In this document: positions 9,058 to 18,175 of the stretch, in pieces | Numbering within the stretch: the first letter of the stretch is position 1 | Layout: the number at the start of each line of letters is the position of its first letter | Assembly: GCF_029688865.1 (NCBI RefSeq) | Contig: NZ_JARUKV010000005.1 | Span: 1 to 64,000 of the forward strand | DNA: 64,000 nt | Source: Natronococcus sp. A-GB7 | GTDB lineage: Archaea > Halobacteriota > Halobacteria > Halobacteriales > Natrialbaceae | Direction of reading: 5' to 3' | Notes under the pieces: generated by a model | What the model was told of the DNA's origin: nothing | The model's input: only the letters and a program-made list of their open reading frames with translations | The model's database searches: none | Translations under genes and position numbers: made by a program

Positions 9058-9145
9058 ATTGTAGTTTTCGTTACATATTGACAGCGCAACAACTCAAAAT
9101 CAGTTGAGCAAGCCGATTCATACGTCAGGCGTCGCCTGCGCCCGG

Positions 9146-10036
9146 CTACGAAACGGGCGTCACGGTCAGTTCGTCGTCGATCTCGAATCGCCGCGTCTCG
9201 CCGTCGAGGGTGATCTCGACTGCCGCCGAGAACGGATCGACGGTGGCGACGTCGATCGTTACGGTTTCCGCGGCGATACACTCGAAAAACTCCCAGAGCG
9301 GGCGCTCGAACACGAAAACGTCGTGTTCGCGAAAGAACGCGGTGCCCGCGGGATGGTGGGCGACGATCGCCTCGAGCGGGACGTGGATCGCGAGCCAACA
9401 CTCTCGACAGGTGCTCTCGAGGGAGTACAGCGTCCGATCGTCGCGAGGGTGTGACTCGACGGTCGTCTCGACGACGCCGTAACACTCCGGACAGACGCCG
9501 TCCCGGATCAGCGTCACGGACCCCCAGATCCGCGCGCCGACGCTGTCGACGACCTCCTCCGCTGATCGGTGTCGCGTCTGGCTGCGCGGAAGGAGATCGG
9601 TGAGCAGCCTCGACTCGCAGGCGTCACAGCGGACGACGAACCGTTCTCGGTCGACAGTTGCGACGAGCGACTCGCTCCCACAGAAGACGCAGACCCCGTC
9701 GACGTCGGTATCGTCGAAGCGTCGCGTATTCTCGTAGAATCCGGCGAGGAGCGTTCGGACGATCTTGTCGCCACCGTACGTGAGCCGGTAGCCGCCGTCG
9801 GTCTCGGCGAGAAACGGACCGACGAGTCGGTCGAGGTGGTAGGAAAACTGCGACGTGCTCGAGACGTCGACGGCGTCGTAGAGCTCGGTAAACGACATTC
9901 GAAGCCACTGCTCCTGTCGGTCTCGTTCGGCTTCGGCCAGCGCGAGAAGGATCTCGAGGCGGGTACGGTTGCCGAGCGCGCCGATCGCGTCGATGACGTC
10001 CTCGTCGATTCGCGCCCCGTCGTCTCTCGGAGTCAT
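9146..10036 (-). CDS. ArsR-like winged-helix regulator with zinc-ribbon-like C-terminal part
   Basis: A 296-residue protein. Residues about 10-95 form an ArsR-type wHTH (AIGALGNRTRLEILLALAE, then VDVSSTSQFSYHLDRLVGPFL). The middle and C-terminal parts have paired Cys motifs: CVFCGSE, CDACES, CPECYG and CRECW, arranged like two zinc ribbons. This architecture matches the haloarchaeal DUF7347/DUF7351-type regulators as I remember them. It probably binds DNA and may sense metal or redox state. It lies 195 bases upstream of the ABC-2 exporter on the same strand, so it may control that operon; this is inference. Confidence 0.85.
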   Translation of the reverse strand: MTPRDDGARIDEDVIDAIGALGNRTRLEILLALAEAERDRQEQWLRMSFTELYDAVDVSSTSQFSYHLDRLVGPFLAETDGGYRLTYGGDKIVRTLLAGFYENTRRFDDTDVDGVCVFCGSESLVATVDRERFVVRCDACESRLLTDLLPRSQTRHRSAEEVVDSVGARIWGSVTLIRDGVCPECYGVVETTVESHPRDDRTLYSLESTCRECWLAIHVPLEAIVAHHPAGTAFFREHDVFVFERPLWEFFECIAAETVTIDVATVDPFSAAVEITLDGETRRFEIDDELTVTPVS

Positions 10037-10227
10037 CGGTTGGTGTGTTGAGTGGCGGTTTCACCGAGGCAAGGCCACCGTCTCGAGCCCGGGAGGAAGC
10101 CGTTCGTCCCGCGCTCGGTCGCCGAGTTCTCGGTCTTGCGTTCGGTTCGTACGGTTTGCCGTACCGACGTCCCGTCGAAACCGCAGAACGGTCGCGGTTG
10201 CACCGGGACTGGCGTGCAGGAGTCGTA

Positions 10228-10638
10228 TCAGGGCCAGTCGTCCCGGACCGGCTCGGCGTCCTCCTCGTCGTCCTCGACGTCGGTCGCGACGACCCAGTCG
10301 GCGGCCTCGGCCGCGTCCTCGACGGGGAGGTACTCCCAGCCGACCTCCTCGGCCAGCTCCTCGTCGGCCTCGTCGTCGGCGATGAAGACGTACCGGTCGG
10401 TGTCGAACTGGTCCTTGACGGCCTCGAGGCTCTCCGCTTTGCCCCGGGGACCCGAGAAGAAGTCCTGTCGGATGCGGTTCTTGCGCGTGTAGTTCGTTAC
10501 GACGTAGGTCGGTTTCTCCGAGACGACGCCGATGTACTCGCTCCAGCCTCTGGCGTCCTCGAAGACGCTTTCGGGCGACGCGAGCGCTTGCAGCGCCTCG
10601 AGCTCGAACGCCAGGGTCATGTCGCTACCGCCGTTCAT
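10228..10638 (-). CDS. conserved haloarchaeal protein (DUF7124-like)
   Basis: A 136-residue acidic protein with MTLAFELEALQALASPESVFEDARGW, GVVSEKPTYVVTNYTRKNRIRQDFF and a C-terminal acidic tail ending VRDDWP. The central strand-rich segment (RYVFIADDEADEE) suggests a small alpha/beta fold. I link it to the haloarchaeal DUF7124 group with moderate certainty; role unknown. An alternative start at 10620 (MTLAFEL) would shorten it by six residues. Confidence 0.75.
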   Translation of the reverse strand: MNGGSDMTLAFELEALQALASPESVFEDARGWSEYIGVVSEKPTYVVTNYTRKNRIRQDFFSGPRGKAESLEAVKDQFDTDRYVFIADDEADEELAEEVGWEYLPVEDAAEAADWVVATDVEDDEEDAEPVRDDWP

Positions 10639-10699
10639 ACGCTATCGAAGCGGCGCACGGGGGAAAACGGCTTCGATACTTCCAACGAACTCGGAACGA

Positions 10700-10921
10700 C
10701 TACGCCGCCTCGACCCGGTAGTAGCCCGTCGCGACGACGACGGTGCCGGGCTCGAGATCGGTACCAGTAGCGGTCAGCCGACGGCCTCCCTCGAGCGCCG
10801 CGTAGAACAGCTCGAGGCTTCGGTCGTCGAGCTGATCGATGTGTCGAACCGTCGCGTCCGGCGCGACGGAGTCGACGCGCCTGAGCGTGAGTGACCGTCC
10901 CGTACTGGTAGTAGTTGCCAT
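10700..10921 (-). CDS. small conserved haloarchaeal protein (DUF7979-like)
   Basis: 73 residues from the ATG at 10921 (MATTTSTGRSLTL); an upstream start at 10936 adds MVTTR. The body IDQLDDRSLELFYAALEGG followed by LEPGTVVVATGYYRVEAA resembles the small haloarchaeal DUF7979 proteins, but this is recalled from pattern only. It is not clearly in an operon with either neighbour. Function unknown. Confidence 0.65.
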   Translation of the reverse strand: MATTTSTGRSLTLRRVDSVAPDATVRHIDQLDDRSLELFYAALEGGRRLTATGTDLEPGTVVVATGYYRVEAA

Positions 10922-11064
10922 GCGTGTGGTTACCAAACCAGTGCTATAACTTAACTGTTGTCACTGCACGAATTGGATCAATCGAGTACGCGGGGGTCGA
11001 GAGGTCACGTACGTCCGATACAGTGGCGGTTCGGCCCGTTATCGCGGGGAGGTCGCCGAACGGG

Positions 11065-12303
11065 CTACTGTTCCTGTGGCGGCGCGAGGTCGTCGAGGTC
11101 GACGGTCTCCTCGAGCAGGACCTCCTTCTGATCGGCGACGACGCGCTGTTCGCGCATCAGCTGTTTGAGCTTGCTCTGCGGGGCGAGATCGCCGATGAGG
11201 ACGCCGCCGACGACCTTGCCGTCCTTGAACGCGATCCGGCGCCACTCGGTGTCGCTGTACTTGCGCTCGGCGTGGTCGTCGCCAAGCGTCGGGTGGCCAA
11301 AGGAGAGGAAGGGGAAGTCGAAGTGCGTGATCGAGTACGAGGAGACCCACTCGAACTCCTCGGCCTCGTCGTCGGCGGCCATATTGACGCCGGCGATCCG
11401 ACCCTGCTCCTTCGCGGAGCCCCAGGAGCCGTTCTGGGCCTGCTCGCCGAGCAGGACGTCGTAGAAGCGGGTGATGTCCCCGGCCGCGTACACGTCCTCG
11501 AGGTTCGTCTGCATGTACTGGTCGACGACGATCCCGTTGTCCTGCTCGAGGTCGATGTCGCCGAGATACTCGGTGTTGAACGTCAGGCCGATGGCGACAC
11601 CGGCGAAGTCACACTCGTAGCGGTCGCCGTTGGGGTCGACCGCCGCGACCACCTGCCCGTCGTCGTCGGTCTCGAAGTGGTCGACGCCGCTGTCGAACAC
11701 CGGCTCGACGCCGACGTCGCGCATCCCCTCGTGCATGATCTCTGCACCCTCGCCCGAGAGCGCGTAGCGCCACCAGCGGTCGCCCCGCATCAGGTACTTG
11801 CCTTCGACACCCTGAGCGCCACAGACGGCGGCGAAGTCGATGCCGAGCAGACCGGCACCGACGATGACGCCCTTCTCGGCTTCCTCCGCGCTCTCGCGGA
11901 TCTTGCGGGCGTCCTGGAACGTCCAGAAGTGGTGGATCCCCTCGGCGTCGCTGCCGTCGACCGGGAGCTGCGTGGGGGTTCCGCCGGTCGCGATCAGCAG
12001 CTTGTCGTAGCCGATCTCGTCGCCCTCGTGGGTGTGAACCACCTTCTCGTCGGTGTCGACGCCGGTGACGTGGGTGTTCAGCGAGAGCTCGATGTCGCGC
12101 TCCTCGTACCAGTCCTCCTCGTGGATCGAGATCGGCGCCTCGGGAAGTTTGCCCTTCGCGTGTTCCTTGATCAGGATCCGGTTGTACAGTGCCTCCCCCT
12201 CATCGGTGATGACGGTGATCGAAGACTCCGGGTCCTCTTCCCGAAGCGTCTCGGCAGCCGAACTGCCCGAGATCCCGTCACCGATGATGACGTACTCGGT
12301 CAT
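11065..12303 (-). CDS. FAD/NAD(P)-dependent oxidoreductase, NirB/rubredoxin-reductase-like
   Basis: A 412-residue flavoprotein of the pyridine nucleotide-disulphide oxidoreductase class II type. The N-terminal FAD-binding GDGISGSSAAETL (residues 8-20) replaces the usual GxGxxG with a closely related form. A second dinucleotide fold VIVGAGLLGIDFAA lies near 165, and the C-terminal FAD motif VYAAGDITRF near 280. There is no CxxC active site, so it should pass electrons to a small partner such as a rubredoxin, ferredoxin or nitrite reductase. No partner gene is adjacent. Electron acceptor unknown. Confidence 0.9.
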   Translation of the reverse strand: MTEYVIIGDGISGSSAAETLREEDPESSITVITDEGEALYNRILIKEHAKGKLPEAPISIHEEDWYEERDIELSLNTHVTGVDTDEKVVHTHEGDEIGYDKLLIATGGTPTQLPVDGSDAEGIHHFWTFQDARKIRESAEEAEKGVIVGAGLLGIDFAAVCGAQGVEGKYLMRGDRWWRYALSGEGAEIMHEGMRDVGVEPVFDSGVDHFETDDDGQVVAAVDPNGDRYECDFAGVAIGLTFNTEYLGDIDLEQDNGIVVDQYMQTNLEDVYAAGDITRFYDVLLGEQAQNGSWGSAKEQGRIAGVNMAADDEAEEFEWVSSYSITHFDFPFLSFGHPTLGDDHAERKYSDTEWRRIAFKDGKVVGGVLIGDLAPQSKLKQLMREQRVVADQKEVLLEETVDLDDLAPPQEQ

Positions 12304-12531
12304 ATCCAGACCGTTCGTAATGCGGGTTAAAGTGGATTGCTATCTCGTCTATTTCCGTCGTGTCCCCAGACTGTCTCCACGCTCGTACACCGAGACCCCC
12401 GCTCTCGGTCCAGAACGGAAAGGCGAGGATCCCTCCCGGCTCGCCTCGGCTCGCCCCCTCGGACGGAGCCGGTTCCAGTCACCTTCGCCCCCTCCGAACC
12501 GTTCTTGAGGGATCACTCCCTAGCGGCCCAT

Positions 12532-13128
12532 ATGAAAATCAGCCAGAACGTGCGCCACTTCGCCTCTCGAAAGGCCCTCGAGACCCCGGTCGTTCGCTCG
12601 GTCGCCAAATCCGGCCTCGTCCGGATGCACACGAAGATCTTCACGAAGAAGGCCGATCCCGCCCACGCAGAGGAGCGAACGGATCACCTCGACGACTTCT
12701 TCGACGCGACGATGGACACCTACCTGCGAGCGCTCCAGGAGGGGTACTCGGAGGCCGAAGCCCGCGAGATCACCCACATCCAGGCGAACTTCGACTTCTA
12801 CAACCACGGCTGGACGGAGATGATGGAGTTCCCCGCCGACGAACTCGGCGATCACTACGATCGCTACCGGGAGTTCTTCGAGCGCTGGGACGTGACGATC
12901 GACGACCCGCTCGGCCAGTTCGCGCCCGTCGGCGGCGTCGCCGAGGCGCCCTCGACCCCCGAGAAGCTCGACGAACCCGAACACCCCTACGCCGAGGGTG
13001 GGTTCGCCGACGACGTCTACGTCGAAACCGACGACGGCGAACTGATCGTCGGCGGGCAAGAAGAGCCCGAGGACGTCGACGTCTCGCAGGCGGTCGGCGT
13101 CGACGAGGAAGTCGACGAGACGAACTGA
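12532..13128 (+). CDS. DUF6149 family protein
   Basis: 198 residues from the ATG at 12532; longer frames upstream are not supported. It starts MKISQNVRHFASRKALETP and continues SVAKSGLVRMHTKIFTKKA, which I recognise as the haloarchaeal DUF6149 family. A helical domain follows (TMDTYLRALQEGYSEAEAR), then an acidic, disordered C-terminus (QEEPEDVDVSQAVG). Cytoplasmic protein of unknown role; divergently transcribed from the flavoprotein gene with 228 bases between. Confidence 0.88.
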   Translation: MKISQNVRHFASRKALETPVVRSVAKSGLVRMHTKIFTKKADPAHAEERTDHLDDFFDATMDTYLRALQEGYSEAEAREITHIQANFDFYNHGWTEMMEFPADELGDHYDRYREFFERWDVTIDDPLGQFAPVGGVAEAPSTPEKLDEPEHPYAEGGFADDVYVETDDGELIVGGQEEPEDVDVSQAVGVDEEVDETN

Positions 13129-13258
13129 CGACGCAGGCGCCGGTCCAGCCGGTCGAGCGATCCGTCCCGACTTGCCGGCTGACCGCTCCGAAATCTCGCT
13201 ACCGTAAGACGGACGATTCCCGGGCGGGAACCGACCTGGTCGTCGTTTTGTACGACGG

Positions 13259-13266
13259 CTTTATAA
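13259..13266 (+). promoter_or_regulatory. TATA-like box upstream of the HalOD1 gene
   Basis: CTTTATAAGA at this position is the clearest TATA-like sequence in the spacer; a second AT-rich patch GGTATTTATTAG follows at 13281-13291. Either could drive the HalOD1 gene at 13338, giving a leader of roughly 20-50 bases. Confidence 0.35.
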
Positions 13267-13337
13267 GAGGTGTCTGACAGGTATTTATTAGTAACGCTCA
13301 CATACAGGCTTTCCGTCACGCGCGAGAGACGAGAGCT

Positions 13338-13643
13338 ATGACGTCACGAAACTTCACCCCAGGGGATGCGGGTTCCGCGCCGACGAACACGGTCGTCTTC
13401 CGCCACGACTGGACGACCCGGGAGAACCTCGTCGAAAAGGTCGTTGCGGCGGTGGCCGACGTTACCGGCAGCGACGAGACGGAGGTCGAACGGCTTCACG
13501 ACCGCCTCGATCCCGGGTCGCTCAACCGCCTGTTCGATCGACGTCGAACCGACCGCGACCCGGGGAGTGCGCGGCTGATTTTCCCGCTCGAGAGCTGCAC
13601 GATCACGGTGTACGGCTCCGGGCTCGTCGTCGTCCAGGAGTAG
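13338..13643 (+). CDS. HalOD1 output domain protein
   Basis: 101 residues, nearly all one HalOD1 domain (LVEKVVAAVADVTGSDETEVERLHDRLDP is the usual core, here at about residues 30-60; residues 80-100 hold the closing strands ITVYGSGLVVVQ). HalOD1 is a haloarchaeal-specific presumed signal output domain, often in sets of stand-alone proteins. Role unknown; probably monocistronic. Confidence 0.88.
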   Translation: MTSRNFTPGDAGSAPTNTVVFRHDWTTRENLVEKVVAAVADVTGSDETEVERLHDRLDPGSLNRLFDRRRTDRDPGSARLIFPLESCTITVYGSGLVVVQE

Positions 13644-13721
13644 CGCCGGCGGACCGATCTCGAGCGGGATCGATTCCAAGCCGCTAAGTACACGGCCCGT
13701 CGCCGTTCGAGTACTGACTCG

Positions 13722-14990
13722 ATGGCACTGAACGCAAACGATCGGTCGATCGCCGGCTTCACGATGGCCGGTCACGCGCTGGTTCACTGGTTCGAGACGG
13801 CGATTCCGATCTTCCTGGTCGTCTGGCTTGCAGAGTTCGACGTGAGCATCGCCCTGCTCGGACTGGTCGTCGCGCTCGGCTACGCCCCGTTCGGCATCGG
13901 CGCCCTGCCCGGCGGGATCCTGGCCGACCGGTACGGAACGAAGCGACTCATCGTGCTCTGTCTCGCGGGGATGAGCCTCGCCTTCCTCGTCCTCGCGATG
14001 AGTACGTCGATCTACGCGATCGCCGTCGGCCTCCTGCTCTGGGGAATCGCCGCCAGCATCTACCATCCCGCCGGGCTCTCGCTGATCAGCACCGGCGTCG
14101 AGGAGCGCGGGACGGTGTTCGCCTGGCACGGGATCGCCGGCAACGCCGGCATCGCGCTCGGTCCGTTCGTCGCCGCGACGCTGCTGATCTTTCTCGACTG
14201 GCAGTACGTCGCCGCGATCCTCGCCGCCCCCGGTCTCCTGGCGGTGCTGTACGGGTTGACCGCGGAGTTCGAACCGACCGCCGCGGTCGAGGGCGACGTC
14301 GACGCGGGGGCCGACGAGGCCCTGTCGCTGTCCGATCTCGTCTCGAACTCGAAGGCACTGTTCGCGAGCGCGTTCGCCATCGTCTTCGTCATCGTCACTT
14401 TCGAGGGGCTGTACTACCGCGGGATGCTCACCTACCTCCCGGAGATCCTCCACGGGCTGCCCGCGATGGACGCTCTCGCCCTGCCCGACGGGCTCGAGGG
14501 GATCGAACCCGCCGACTACATCTACGTCGGGCTGCTCGTCGTCGGGATGGCCGGCCAGTACGTCGGTGGTAAACTGACCGACCGCGTTCCGCCCGCCCGC
14601 GGCCTGGCGGTCCTCTTCGCGATCTTCACCGTCCTCGCACTGGCGTTCATCCCTGTTACAACGATGGGGCTGTGGGCGGTCGTCGCCCTCTGTGGCGTCT
14701 TCGGCTTCTTCCTGTTCGCGATCCAGCCGTTCTACCAGAACGCGGTCGCGGTCTACACGCCAGCCGATAGTCGCGGCCTCTCGTACGGCTACACCTACCT
14801 CGGCGAGTTCGGTCTCGGGGCCGCAAGCATCGCCCTGGGCGGGTTCGTCCTCGACGTCTCGCTGGGCTGGTTCTTCGTAATGATCGCCGCGTTCGCGCTG
14901 ATGGGGATGCTCCTCTCGGCGGCGCTGGTCGCGGGGCTGGACTGGTTCGCCGACGCGGAGCCGACGCCCGAGACCGCGACCGACGACTGA
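13722..14990 (+). CDS. major facilitator superfamily transporter
   Basis: 422 residues with about 12 hydrophobic helices. The A-motif-like loop GGILADRYGTKR lies at about residues 62-73 between helices 2 and 3, and a related GGKLTDRVPPARG lies between helices 8 and 9, the usual MFS pseudo-repeat. Residues MAGHALVHWFETAIPIFL at the start are typical of the FSR-like/putative sugar-drug branch. An acidic loop after helix 6 (VEGDVDAGADEALS) is a haloarchaeal adaptation. Substrate cannot be assigned. Confidence 0.92.
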   Translation: MALNANDRSIAGFTMAGHALVHWFETAIPIFLVVWLAEFDVSIALLGLVVALGYAPFGIGALPGGILADRYGTKRLIVLCLAGMSLAFLVLAMSTSIYAIAVGLLLWGIAASIYHPAGLSLISTGVEERGTVFAWHGIAGNAGIALGPFVAATLLIFLDWQYVAAILAAPGLLAVLYGLTAEFEPTAAVEGDVDAGADEALSLSDLVSNSKALFASAFAIVFVIVTFEGLYYRGMLTYLPEILHGLPAMDALALPDGLEGIEPADYIYVGLLVVGMAGQYVGGKLTDRVPPARGLAVLFAIFTVLALAFIPVTTMGLWAVVALCGVFGFFLFAIQPFYQNAVAVYTPADSRGLSYGYTYLGEFGLGAASIALGGFVLDVSLGWFFVMIAAFALMGMLLSAALVAGLDWFADAEPTPETATDD

Positions 14991-15051
14991 CCTCCCGTCG
15001 ATTCTCTCGTCGTTCGCTACCTTTTTGGCCGCTCTCTGGAAAGCACTCGGC

Positions 15052-15936
15052 ATGCTCACCGTGCGGGCTCCGGCGACCAGTGCGAACCTCGGGAGCGGCT
15101 TCGACGTCTTCGGCGTCGCGCTCGGAGCGCCCGCCGACGTGCTCCGGGTCGAGCGCGCCCCGGAGACGTCGATCACGATCACCGGCGCCGGAAGCGACTA
15201 CATCCCGACCGATCCGGAGAAGAACACCGTCGGCGCCGTCGCCGAGGCCCTCGACGCCCCGGCGACGATCCGGATCGACAAGGGGGTTCGTCCCTCCTCC
15301 GGCCTCGGCTCCTCGGCGGCCAGCGCGGCGGGGGCCGCGGTCGCGCTCAACGCCCTCTACGACCGGGGACTCTCGAGGGAGGAACTCGTCCCCGTCGCCG
15401 CCGAGGGCGAGGCCCTGGTTTCGGGCGAGGCCCACCCCGACAACGTCGCCCCCTCGCTGCTGGGCGGCTTTACGATCGCCACCGACGACGGCGTCACCCA
15501 GGTCGACGCGTCGCTCCCGGTCGTCGCCTGTCTTCCCGAGACGAGCGTCTCCACGCGCGACGCCCGCGACGTCGTCCCGAAGACGGCCGCCCTCGAGGAC
15601 GTCGTCGACACCGTCGGCCACGCAGCCACCCTCACCGTCGGGATGACCCGGGACGACCCCGAACTCGTCGGCAAAGGGCTGAACGACGCCATCGTCACGC
15701 CGGAGCGCAGCGCCCTCATCGACGGCTACGACGCGGTTCGCGAGGCCGCCCTCGAGGCGGGCGCGACCGGTGTCACCGTCAGCGGTGCCGGCCCGGGCGT
15801 GCTCGCGGTCTGTTACGCCGCCGATCGGCGAGCCATCGCCGGGGCGATGATGGACGCCTTCGACGCCGAGGGGATCGAGAGCCGGGCCTACCAGACGACG
15901 ATCGGCGAGGGAGCGCGGCTCTACCCTGACGGCTGA
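15052..15936 (+). CDS. thrB: homoserine kinase ThrB
   Basis: 294 residues from the ATG at 15052 (MLTVRAPATSANLGSGFDVFG); the in-frame upstream start at 15025 would add nine hydrophobic residues and is unlikely. This is a GHMP kinase that phosphorylates homoserine with ATP in threonine synthesis. The N-terminal APATSANLGSGFD signature, the phosphate loop PSSGLGSSAASAAG near residue 80-92, and the C-terminal VTVSGAGPGVLAV motif are intact. A T-rich CCTTTTTGG at 15020-15028 is a possible TATA element. Other threonine genes are not adjacent. Confidence 0.95.
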   Translation: MLTVRAPATSANLGSGFDVFGVALGAPADVLRVERAPETSITITGAGSDYIPTDPEKNTVGAVAEALDAPATIRIDKGVRPSSGLGSSAASAAGAAVALNALYDRGLSREELVPVAAEGEALVSGEAHPDNVAPSLLGGFTIATDDGVTQVDASLPVVACLPETSVSTRDARDVVPKTAALEDVVDTVGHAATLTVGMTRDDPELVGKGLNDAIVTPERSALIDGYDAVREAALEAGATGVTVSGAGPGVLAVCYAADRRAIAGAMMDAFDAEGIESRAYQTTIGEGARLYPDG

Positions 15937-15945
15937 CGCGGATCG

Positions 15946-16296
15946 ATGGGTGCGCGAACCGACGCGGTACTCTCGCTCGTCGCGCTCGCCGTCTTCCTCG
16001 CGTTCGCGGCTCTCGTCGACGCGTCGCTCTCCCCGCTCTTTCTGGCAGTCGGCAGTCTCGGAACGATCCTGTTCGAACTGCTCGCGGCCCGCGAGTACGG
16101 CCTCGTCCGTCGGTACTGGGAGCGACGGGACGTCCAGGCCGTTTCGCTCGCCGTCGCGATCGGGCTCGCCGCCGTCGGCGCTCGAGTCGCGCCCGCGCCG
16201 GTACTGTCGCTGTGTTGTGGCGCGGTAGCGACCTATCTCGTGTTTCTCGGACTCGTCCGAGTCGGGGCCGTCCCGCCCCCTCGGACGTGGTGGTAG
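15946..16296 (+). CDS. small membrane protein, unknown function
   Basis: 116 residues starting ten bases after thrB, so probably cotranscribed. Four hydrophobic segments are seen at about 10-25, 29-45, 66-83 and 87-107, separated by a charged loop (REYGLVRRYWERRDVQ). No conserved motif recognised. The spacing suggests translation coupled to thrB, but a link to threonine synthesis is not implied. Confidence 0.75.
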   Translation: MGARTDAVLSLVALAVFLAFAALVDASLSPLFLAVGSLGTILFELLAAREYGLVRRYWERRDVQAVSLAVAIGLAAVGARVAPAPVLSLCCGAVATYLVFLGLVRVGAVPPPRTWW

Positions 16297-16323
16297 GGCC
16301 GACCTGGCGCTTTGCCCATGCCC

Positions 16324-17091
16324 TTAGTCGCGTCGAGCGCGCCGCCAGCGACGGCCATACACGCGGGGGAACGCCTCGACCTTCGCGTGGCGAACGTCGG
16401 TCGGCACGGTCGAGACCCGGGTGGAGACGCTCGCCGGGAGCGGGCCTACGGGCATCGAGGAGACGGCGGTCGGGTTGTTCGACGTCGGACGTCGCCCCTC
16501 GTAGCCGGAGCCGCGCTGGTGTGACTCGTACAGCTCCTCGACCGTCGAGTGGGCGTCGATCACCGCCTCCCTGGCGGGCTCGAGTCGCTCCCTGACTTCC
16601 TGCTGGAACGCCGCGTTCGTCGCCTCTCCCTTCACCTCTTCGGCGAACGCCTCAACCTCCTCGGCCGCCTCGGAGTCGTCGGTCGAGTCGAAGGCGTCGG
16701 GGCCGAGGACGTCCTCGAGTTCGGCCCGGAGCTCGTCGGACTCCCGTCCGAAGTCGGCGAGGTCGACGGCGTTCCAGAGCTCCCGCAGTTCGATCGCGCG
16801 TCGGAGGGCGTCGAGGTCGAGCGCCAGCTTCGGATCCCGCTCCCGGATCGCCTCGGACAGCCCCTCGAGGTCGAGGACGTCGACAGCCGCCTCGCCGTCA
16901 ATGGCGTCGGGCAGCCGCTCGAGGTCGACGGTGTCGACGACGTCCTCGAACTCCGCGACGACGTCCCACAGCTCGGCCGCCGTCGCCGCCAGCGTCTCGT
17001 TCGACGTCTCCTCGGCGACGGCCCGAAGCAGTTCCTCGAGGGCGTTCGCGAGGCGATCGAACAGCTGCTCCAGAGGTGTCGACTGACTCAT
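16324..17091 (-). CDS. conserved haloarchaeal coiled-coil protein, unknown function
   Basis: 255 residues. The first ~190 are almost entirely acidic amphipathic helix (LFDRLANALEELLRAVAEE, ELWDVVAEFEDVVDTVDL) with 'D-L-E-x-L' repeats such as LERLPDAID, LEGLSEAIR and LDALRRAIE, like a helical bundle or coiled coil. The last ~60 residues switch to a basic, disordered tail (RVYGRRWRRARRD), which could contact nucleic acid or membrane. No family name recalled. It is convergent with the small membrane protein gene, 27 bases apart. Confidence 0.75.
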   Translation of the reverse strand: MSQSTPLEQLFDRLANALEELLRAVAEETSNETLAATAAELWDVVAEFEDVVDTVDLERLPDAIDGEAAVDVLDLEGLSEAIRERDPKLALDLDALRRAIELRELWNAVDLADFGRESDELRAELEDVLGPDAFDSTDDSEAAEEVEAFAEEVKGEATNAAFQQEVRERLEPAREAVIDAHSTVEELYESHQRGSGYEGRRPTSNNPTAVSSMPVGPLPASVSTRVSTVPTDVRHAKVEAFPRVYGRRWRRARRD

Positions 17092-17188
17092 AGGACCGGT
17101 ACGCTCGGCACCGAGAAAACGGGGCTGCTTACCGATTCGTTCGCGCGAAAACCGGCAGCAGACGAGAACAGTCTCGATCGCTACCCGA

Positions 17189-18097
17189 TCAGACGCCGCG
17201 ACCCTGGAGCTTCTCTTCTTCCTCGAGGTCGGCGTTGGCGTCGCCTTTCATCCCCTTGCCGAGGTTCGAGGCGATCTCGGCGAGGCGCTCGGGCTCGTCC
17301 CAGTTGTTGACCGCTTCGACGATCGCTTCGCCCATCTCGGTCGGGTTCTCGGCGCCGAAGATTCCGCTGCCGACGAAGATGCCGTCGCACTCGTGGTGCA
17401 TCATCAGGGCGGCGTCGGCGGGCGTCGCGATCCCGCCAGCGGCGAAGTTGACGACCGGAAGGCGCCCCATCTCGGCCGTCTCGTGGACCAGTTCCGCGGG
17501 CGCTTCGATCTCGCGAGCGTAGGCCTCTCGCTCCTCGTGTTTCATTCCCTCGAGCTCGCGGATCGCACCCTTGATCGTCCGCTGGTGGTGAACGGCCTGG
17601 TTGACGTCGCCGGTGCCGGCCTCGCCCTTCGTGCGGATCATCGCCGCGCCCTCCCCGATCCGGCGCAGGGCCTCGCCGAGGTTGCGCGCGCCGCAGACGA
17701 ACGGCGCGGTAAAGTCGCGCTTGTCGATGTGGTAGGCGTCGTCGGCCGGAGTCAGCACTTCGGACTCGTCGATCATGTCGACGCCGACGGCCTCGAGGAT
17801 CTGGGCCTCCTTCGTGTGTCCGATCCGGGACTTGCCCATAACCGGGATCGAGACTTCGTCGACGATCTCGGCGACGTCCGCGGGGTCAGCCATCCGCGCG
17901 ACGCCGCCCCGCTTGCGGATGTCTGCCGGGACGGCCTCGAGAGCCATCACAGCCACGGCGCCGGCGTCCTCGGCGATCCGGGCCTGTTCCTTGTCGACGA
18001 CGTCCATGATGACGCCGCCCTTCTGCATCTGTGCGAAGCCGCGTTTCACGAGGTCCGTGCCCCGGCGAAGCTCCTCGAGATCGGTGGTTTCGGCCAT
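17189..18097 (-). CDS. pdxS: pyridoxal 5'-phosphate synthase lyase subunit PdxS
   Basis: 302 residues, the normal PdxS length. PdxS condenses ribose 5-phosphate, glyceraldehyde 3-phosphate and ammonia from the PdxT glutaminase to pyridoxal 5'-phosphate. The family signatures are present: [15 protein letters not shown] at the start, the catalytic Lys in VMGKSRIGH, and [12 protein letters not shown] with the second lysine and phosphate loop; the end holds FVGSGIFG. pdxT is not in this window, so it is encoded elsewhere. Confidence 0.97.
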   Translation of the reverse strand: MAETTDLEELRRGTDLVKRGFAQMQKGGVIMDVVDKEQARIAEDAGAVAVMALEAVPADIRKRGGVARMADPADVAEIVDEVSIPVMGKSRIGHTKEAQILEAVGVDMIDESEVLTPADDAYHIDKRDFTAPFVCGARNLGEALRRIGEGAAMIRTKGEAGTGDVNQAVHHQRTIKGAIRELEGMKHEEREAYAREIEAPAELVHETAEMGRLPVVNFAAGGIATPADAALMMHHECDGIFVGSGIFGAENPTEMGEAIVEAVNNWDEPERLAEIASNLGKGMKGDANADLEEEEKLQGRGV

Positions 18098-18175
18098 GTC
18101 GCGGCGTTAGGACGCACTGTACTTACGCGTGTCCTTTATCGAGTTAGGGTCCGACGCGTTCCTCGAGCTATCAGA

